This document shows positions 43,708 through 46,617 of a stretch of DNA of 46,617 nucleotides, in pieces. Source of the DNA: Gordoniibacillus chartarius (lineage in GTDB: Bacteria > Bacillota > Bacilli > Paenibacillales > NBRC-103111); the NCBI RefSeq assembly GCF_042432825.1, contig NZ_JBHLWN010000041.1:1-46617 (forward strand). The letters are read 5' to 3'. The position numbers and the translations under genes are program-made. Under the pieces are notes generated by a model. That model made no database searches, was not told where the DNA came from, and saw nothing but the letters and a program-made list of their open reading frames with translations. How positions within the stretch are numbered: position 1 is the stretch's first letter; every line of letters starts with the position of its first letter.

Positions 43708-44616
43708 TCACACCCTCCCGATCTCGTTCACGGCTTTTTCCATGCTTTTATCGTAAAACTGTATAACCTTCTGATTCGCTTCATAGGCGCGCAAAGCCGC
43801 CATAATATCGACCATCGCCTGCTCGGGGGCGACGTTGGAGCGCTCGATGAAGCCTTGCCGAACCGTCACCTGGTCACCGGGCTGCAGCCCGGTGACCGTC
43901 CCCGCATCCTCTTCCCGAACGTAATAGAGACCGTTTCCTTCGCGTACGAGCAAATTCGGGTTATCCGCACGGGAAAGGAGCAGAGCGACTCGTTGCCCTG
44001 CGGCATTGTTGAGCGGCTGGCCGTTCTCGTCCAGAAATTCGCCCGCAGCGGTCACTTTGAAGTCGTGGATCGGAATTTCCTGCCCGTTCACTACGCGAAC
44101 AAGCCGGATCGGCTGGCCGTCGCGGCCGAGCACCTGCAATCCGTCGCCGTTCACAAGCTCCCCAAGCGCATTGACTGTAAACTTGCCGTTCAATGAATAA
44201 CGCCGTTCGTTGTTACCGTTCAGCACGGTAAAGAGCGCCTGCGGCTGAAACACACGCTGCCCGTTCTCATCGACATATTTGCCCGAAGCGTCGAATGCCG
44301 CACCCGGCACTTGAATGTCGGAAACAAGCGCGAAGTCGAACGGATTCAGCGTCTCTTGGAGATCCCCCTGCGCGTGCAGAGAAACGTTCTCTTCCGCGAG
44401 CACCCCCGTATGGATACGCCCGACGGTAACCGATCGTCCGGCCTCTTCCGGACCGCCCCGAATCCGGGAAATCAGCATCTCGGGGAACGAGCGGGAAACC
44501 GCATTGCCCTGCTTGAAGCCCGGCGTATTCAAGTTGCCGATATTATTCGTCAGAATATCGTGTTTACGCTGCTCGGAGATCATGCCGGATGCAGCGGTGT
44601 ACAGTCCTCTTAACAT
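43708..44616 (-). CDS. flhO: Flagellar hook-basal body protein FlhO
   Basis: 302 aa. N-terminus MLRGLYTAASGMISEQRKHD with NNIGNLNTPGFKQGN, and C-terminal ANQKVIQFYDKSMEKAVNEI, both typical. SD AAGGAGGAGA. Paralogous to flhP; both complete the rod. The gap to mbl is 111 bp. Confidence 0.93.
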   Translation of the reverse strand: MLRGLYTAASGMISEQRKHDILTNNIGNLNTPGFKQGNAVSRSFPEMLISRIRGGPEEAGRSVTVGRIHTGVLAEENVSLHAQGDLQETLNPFDFALVSDIQVPGAAFDASGKYVDENGQRVFQPQALFTVLNGNNERRYSLNGKFTVNALGELVNGDGLQVLGRDGQPIRLVRVVNGQEIPIHDFKVTAAGEFLDENGQPLNNAAGQRVALLLSRADNPNLLVREGNGLYYVREEDAGTVTGLQPGDQVTVRQGFIERSNVAPEQAMVDIMAALRAYEANQKVIQFYDKSMEKAVNEIGRV

Positions 44617-44727
44617 AGGAGCGTCTCTCCTCCTTGCGGTAGCGCCCGGTGTCTCCCGGAAGTCGCGATTACCTTATATAACGGCAAATCGAGCAAGATT
44701 TTGAAGAGGAAGGTTCCTCCACCTGCA

Positions 44728-45726
44728 CTAGAATTTGCGGCGCGTCACCTTATCCAGGTTATCCAGCATGATGCCGGTGCCTTTCACAACACAGTGCATC
44801 GGATCTTCCGCGATCAGAATCGGCACCTTGAGCTCGTCGGCCAGCAATTGATCCAGCCCGTGCAGCATCGCGCCGCCGCCGGTCAGGATGACGCCCCGAT
44901 CGATAATGTCAGCCGACAGCTCCGGCGGCGTCCGCTCCAGCACGCTCTTGGCCGCCGTTACGATCGATGATACCGGATCCCACAGCGCTTCCTGCACCTC
45001 GTCCGAGTGAATCGTAATCGTCTGGGGCAGACCGGACACCATATCGCGCCCGCGAATATCCATCGTCTCGTTGCGGCCTCTCGGGTATACGGTTCCGATC
45101 TTGATTTTGATATCTTCCGATGTCCGCTCGCCGATCAACAGCTTGTACTTATTTTTGATATACTTCGAGATCGCGATATCGAACTTGTCTCCCGCAATTT
45201 TGATGGAGGAAGACGTTACGATATCGCCCATTGACAGAACGGCCACATCCGTTGTGCCGCCTCCGATATCTACAACCATATTGCCGTACGGCTGGTAAAT
45301 GTCCATGCCCGCCCCGATTGCGGCAGCCTTCGGCTCCTCTTCCATGAAAACTTCGCGCGCCCCGCTCCGCTCCGCCGCCTCGCGAATCGCCTTCTGTTCT
45401 ACGGAAGTAATGTTCGTAGGCGCACAAATGAGAATACGAGGATGGCTGTACCAGCGTTTTCCCCCTACTTTGCCTATAAAATACTTCAGCATTTGCTCCG
45501 TCACTTCGAAATCGGCAATAACGCCGTCCTTAAGCGGGCGAATTGCGACGATATTGCCCGGAGTCCGTCCGACCATGCGTCTGGCCTCTTCGCCGACGGC
45601 CAGCACCCGCTTCGTATCGCTCTCTATGGCCACTACCGAAGGCTCGTCCAATACGACGCCGCGCCCTTTGACGTGGATCAGCACGTTCGCCGTACCCAGG
45701 TCGATTCCAATATCTTTGCTTAACAT
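44728..45726 (-). CDS. mbl: MreB-like rod-shape protein Mbl
   Basis: 332 aa. Actin-fold nucleotide motifs: MLSKDIGIDLGTANVLIHVK, MVVDIGGGTTDVAVLSMG, and VILTGGGAMLHGLDQLL. The neighbour genes flhO-flhP identify the mbl paralogue rather than mreB. Directs lateral wall synthesis. SD AGGAGG. TCGACA-N16-TATAAT upstream. Confidence 0.95.
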   Translation of the reverse strand: MLSKDIGIDLGTANVLIHVKGRGVVLDEPSVVAIESDTKRVLAVGEEARRMVGRTPGNIVAIRPLKDGVIADFEVTEQMLKYFIGKVGGKRWYSHPRILICAPTNITSVEQKAIREAAERSGAREVFMEEEPKAAAIGAGMDIYQPYGNMVVDIGGGTTDVAVLSMGDIVTSSSIKIAGDKFDIAISKYIKNKYKLLIGERTSEDIKIKIGTVYPRGRNETMDIRGRDMVSGLPQTITIHSDEVQEALWDPVSSIVTAAKSVLERTPPELSADIIDRGVILTGGGAMLHGLDQLLADELKVPILIAEDPMHCVVKGTGIMLDNLDKVTRRKF

Positions 45727-45785
45727 GACGATTGTAGCCTCCTAAACTGCTTAAGCCCGTTCAGAGCCGAAATATCCATAGTCTC

Positions 45786-45813
45786 ATTATAACGAAATTC
45801 GCCACAATGTCGA
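45786..45813 (-). promoter_or_regulatory. mbl promoter
   Basis: TCGACA (45808-45813), 16-nt spacer, exact TATAAT (45786-45791), 60 bp upstream of mbl. Confidence 0.6.
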
Positions 45814-45874
45814 CATTTCCTCTTTTATCTGTCCAGAATCGACATTACATTCATGTATGGTAAGCATCGCCCAA

Positions 45875-45898
45875 GGCGGCCCGAAAGAACGGTCCGCC
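45875..45898 (-). other. Hairpin after spoIIID
   Basis: CGGTCCGCC/GGCGGCCCG form an eight-pair stem with one mismatch and a 6-nt loop. There is no T-tract, so termination is doubtful. Confidence 0.35.
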
Positions 45899-45927
45899 CG
45901 GTACAACGCTGATATGGTTCATAAATT

Positions 45928-46215
45928 TTAGGATTTGCTGGCGACTAGTTCCGAGGTTCTGGGGTTTCTTGTTTTCCGGTATTTGATCTTCGTTGCTTCG
46001 CCGCCCCGCAAGTGGCGGATGGACTTGTGATATTCCAGGATATGCTTGACTTGGTTGGCCAGCTCCGGGTTAATCTCGGGCAGCCGCTCCGTCAGGTCCT
46101 TGTGCACCGTGCTCTTGGAAACACCGAACTCTTTGGCAATGGTGCGGACGGTATTGCGGGTTTCCACGATGCAAGTACCGATCTTGATCGTCCGCTCCTT
46201 GATGTAATCGTGCAC
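45928..46215 (-). CDS. spoIIID: Sporulation transcription factor SpoIIID
   Basis: 95 aa starting at GTG 46215, with GGGAGG 8 nt upstream; the product then begins HDYIKERTIKIGTCIVE like its relatives. HTH: VRTIAKEFGVSKSTVHKDLT; tail SIRHLRGGEATKIKYRK. Mother-cell regulator of sporulation. The frame to 46251 is not supported. A sigma-E-like promoter sits upstream. Confidence 0.95.
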   Translation of the reverse strand: MHDYIKERTIKIGTCIVETRNTVRTIAKEFGVSKSTVHKDLTERLPEINPELANQVKHILEYHKSIRHLRGGEATKIKYRKTRNPRTSELVASKS

Positions 46216-46249
46216 TCCCCTCGCCTCCCTGCTCGAATTAGATTGGTAC

Positions 46250-46277
46250 ATTATATGAGGGGCATAACGTTATATTC
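46250..46277 (-). promoter_or_regulatory. Sigma-E-like promoter of spoIIID
   Basis: CATATAAT (46250-46257) resembles the sigma-E -10 (CATACAAT) and GAATATAA (46270-46277) the -35, with about 13 nt between. Sigma-E control is known for spoIIID in Bacillus. Confidence 0.5.
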
Positions 46278-46305
46278 TTGATGGACAAGGGAGGTTGGCC
46301 GATTT

Positions 46306-46322
46306 GGGGAAATTATTTCCCC
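46306..46322. repeat. Perfect 17-bp palindrome
   Basis: GGGGAAATTATTTCCCC, 8-bp arms about a central T, 90 bp upstream of spoIIID and next to the large palindromic element. Could be an operator. Confidence 0.55.
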
Positions 46323-46326
46323 GGAA

Positions 46327-46531
46327 ATGTTTGCGGCGAGGATGGGGGATGGCTCCAAACTCTGCGACACTGCGGATTGGCTTGTGGGTCTCCGGCTTTC
46401 TTAAACTCGAGTTCCACTGAATACTCTTAAGCTGAGGGAACCGAGTTTAAAGGCGCACGCTTCGCTCTCCGACCCACAACCCATCCTCCGTTCTGCTCCG
46501 TATGGCGCCATCGACCCCACACCGCAAACAT
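46327..46531. repeat. 205-bp nested imperfect palindrome, MITE-like
   Basis: Outer arms ATGTTTGCGG (46327-46336) and its exact complement (46522-46531); then GATGGCTCCA (46348-46357) with TGGCGCCATC (46503-46512, 9/10); then 46374-46390 with 46471-46486; then TTAAACTCGAGTTCC (46401-46415) with 46437-46450, one bulge. Loop 46416-46436. Non-coding. No target duplication seen at the ends. Confidence 0.65.
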
Positions 46532-46556
46532 AAAAAAGCCACCCTCCCTTGTATCA

Positions 46557-46617
46557 TGAACTGCACCCCGTCAAGTAGACAGCACAAAAAATAAAGATCT
46601 ATGAAGCGGCCTTAGCC
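46557..46617 (-). mobile_element. End of an IS3-family (IS150-like) insertion sequence, cut by window
   Basis: TGAACTGCACCCCGTC at 46557 continuing AAGTAGACAG resembles the terminal inverted repeat of IS3/IS150-group elements. Inside it, a minus-strand frame ends AKAAS followed by TAG (46599-46601), as expected for the transposase C-terminus before the right end. The rest lies outside the window. Recognised from memory of family ends, not aligned. Confidence 0.5.
46599..46617 (-). CDS. Possible transposase C-terminus (partial)
   Basis: Only the last five complete codons (AKAAS) and the stop are inside the window. The call rests on the adjacent IS3-like terminal repeat. Confidence 0.35.

Overview
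The window looks like chromosome of an endospore-forming, motile, S-layer-bearing Firmicute of the Paenibacillus type. Evidence is the B. subtilis-like order comF - yvyF - flgM - flgN - flgK - flgL - yviE - fliW - csrA - hag - fliD - flaG - fliS - fliT, the sporulation genes spoIIID and an alpha/beta-type SASP, and SLH-domain surface proteins beside csaB/tagA/tagO. Nearly everything is on the minus strand; one glycosyltransferase gene (3713-5623) is on the plus strand. No rRNA, tRNA or CRISPR was seen. Genus-level assignment is an inference.

Layout. 1-5.6 kb: AT-richer block of three large glycosyltransferase genes (two minus, one plus), two carrying TPR repeats. 5.6-15.5 kb: late flagellar genes (fliT, fliS, flaG, fliD, a GT2-TPR gene, flagellin, csrA, fliW, yviE, flgL, flgK, flgN, flgM). 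15.5-21.2 kb: yvyF, comFC, comFA, a small membrane-anchored GT-like protein, degU, degS. 21.3-26.5 kb: exported phosphodiester glycosidase, metK, SASP, an unknown exported protein. 26.6-41.8 kb: cell-surface block with the S-layer protein, a 1313-residue SLH protein, tagO, tagA, csaB, a DUF5693 membrane protein, pgcA and fabZ. 42-46.3 kb: pgsA, then mbl-flhO-flhP-epuA and spoIIID. The right end carries a 205-bp nested palindromic element and what looks like the end of an IS3-family insertion sequence.

How it fits together. Four minus-strand promoters read TAAA, 16 nt, GNCGATAW (the sigma-D/FliA pattern): upstream of flgM, of hag, of fliD and, unexpectedly, of the large SLH-protein gene. FlgM (anti-sigma-D), FliW/CsrA (translation control of hag, with a GGA-loop hairpin visible in the hag leader) and DegS/DegU give three layers of motility control in one stretch. 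The surface block holds the usual parts for pyruvylated secondary-cell-wall-polymer anchoring: TagO and TagA start the polymer, CsaB pyruvylates it, and SLH domains bind it. The S-layer gene has two sigma-A-like promoters, a long leader and two in-frame start sites.

Strongest leads: the sigma-D promoter on the SLH gene; the overlap of the flgM promoter with the yvyF terminator; tandem S-layer starts and a structured S-layer upstream region; a metK leader with a terminator-like hairpin but no visible S-box; a structured element with a strong out-of-frame SD-ATG before the DUF5693 gene; and the 205-bp palindrome next to spoIIID.
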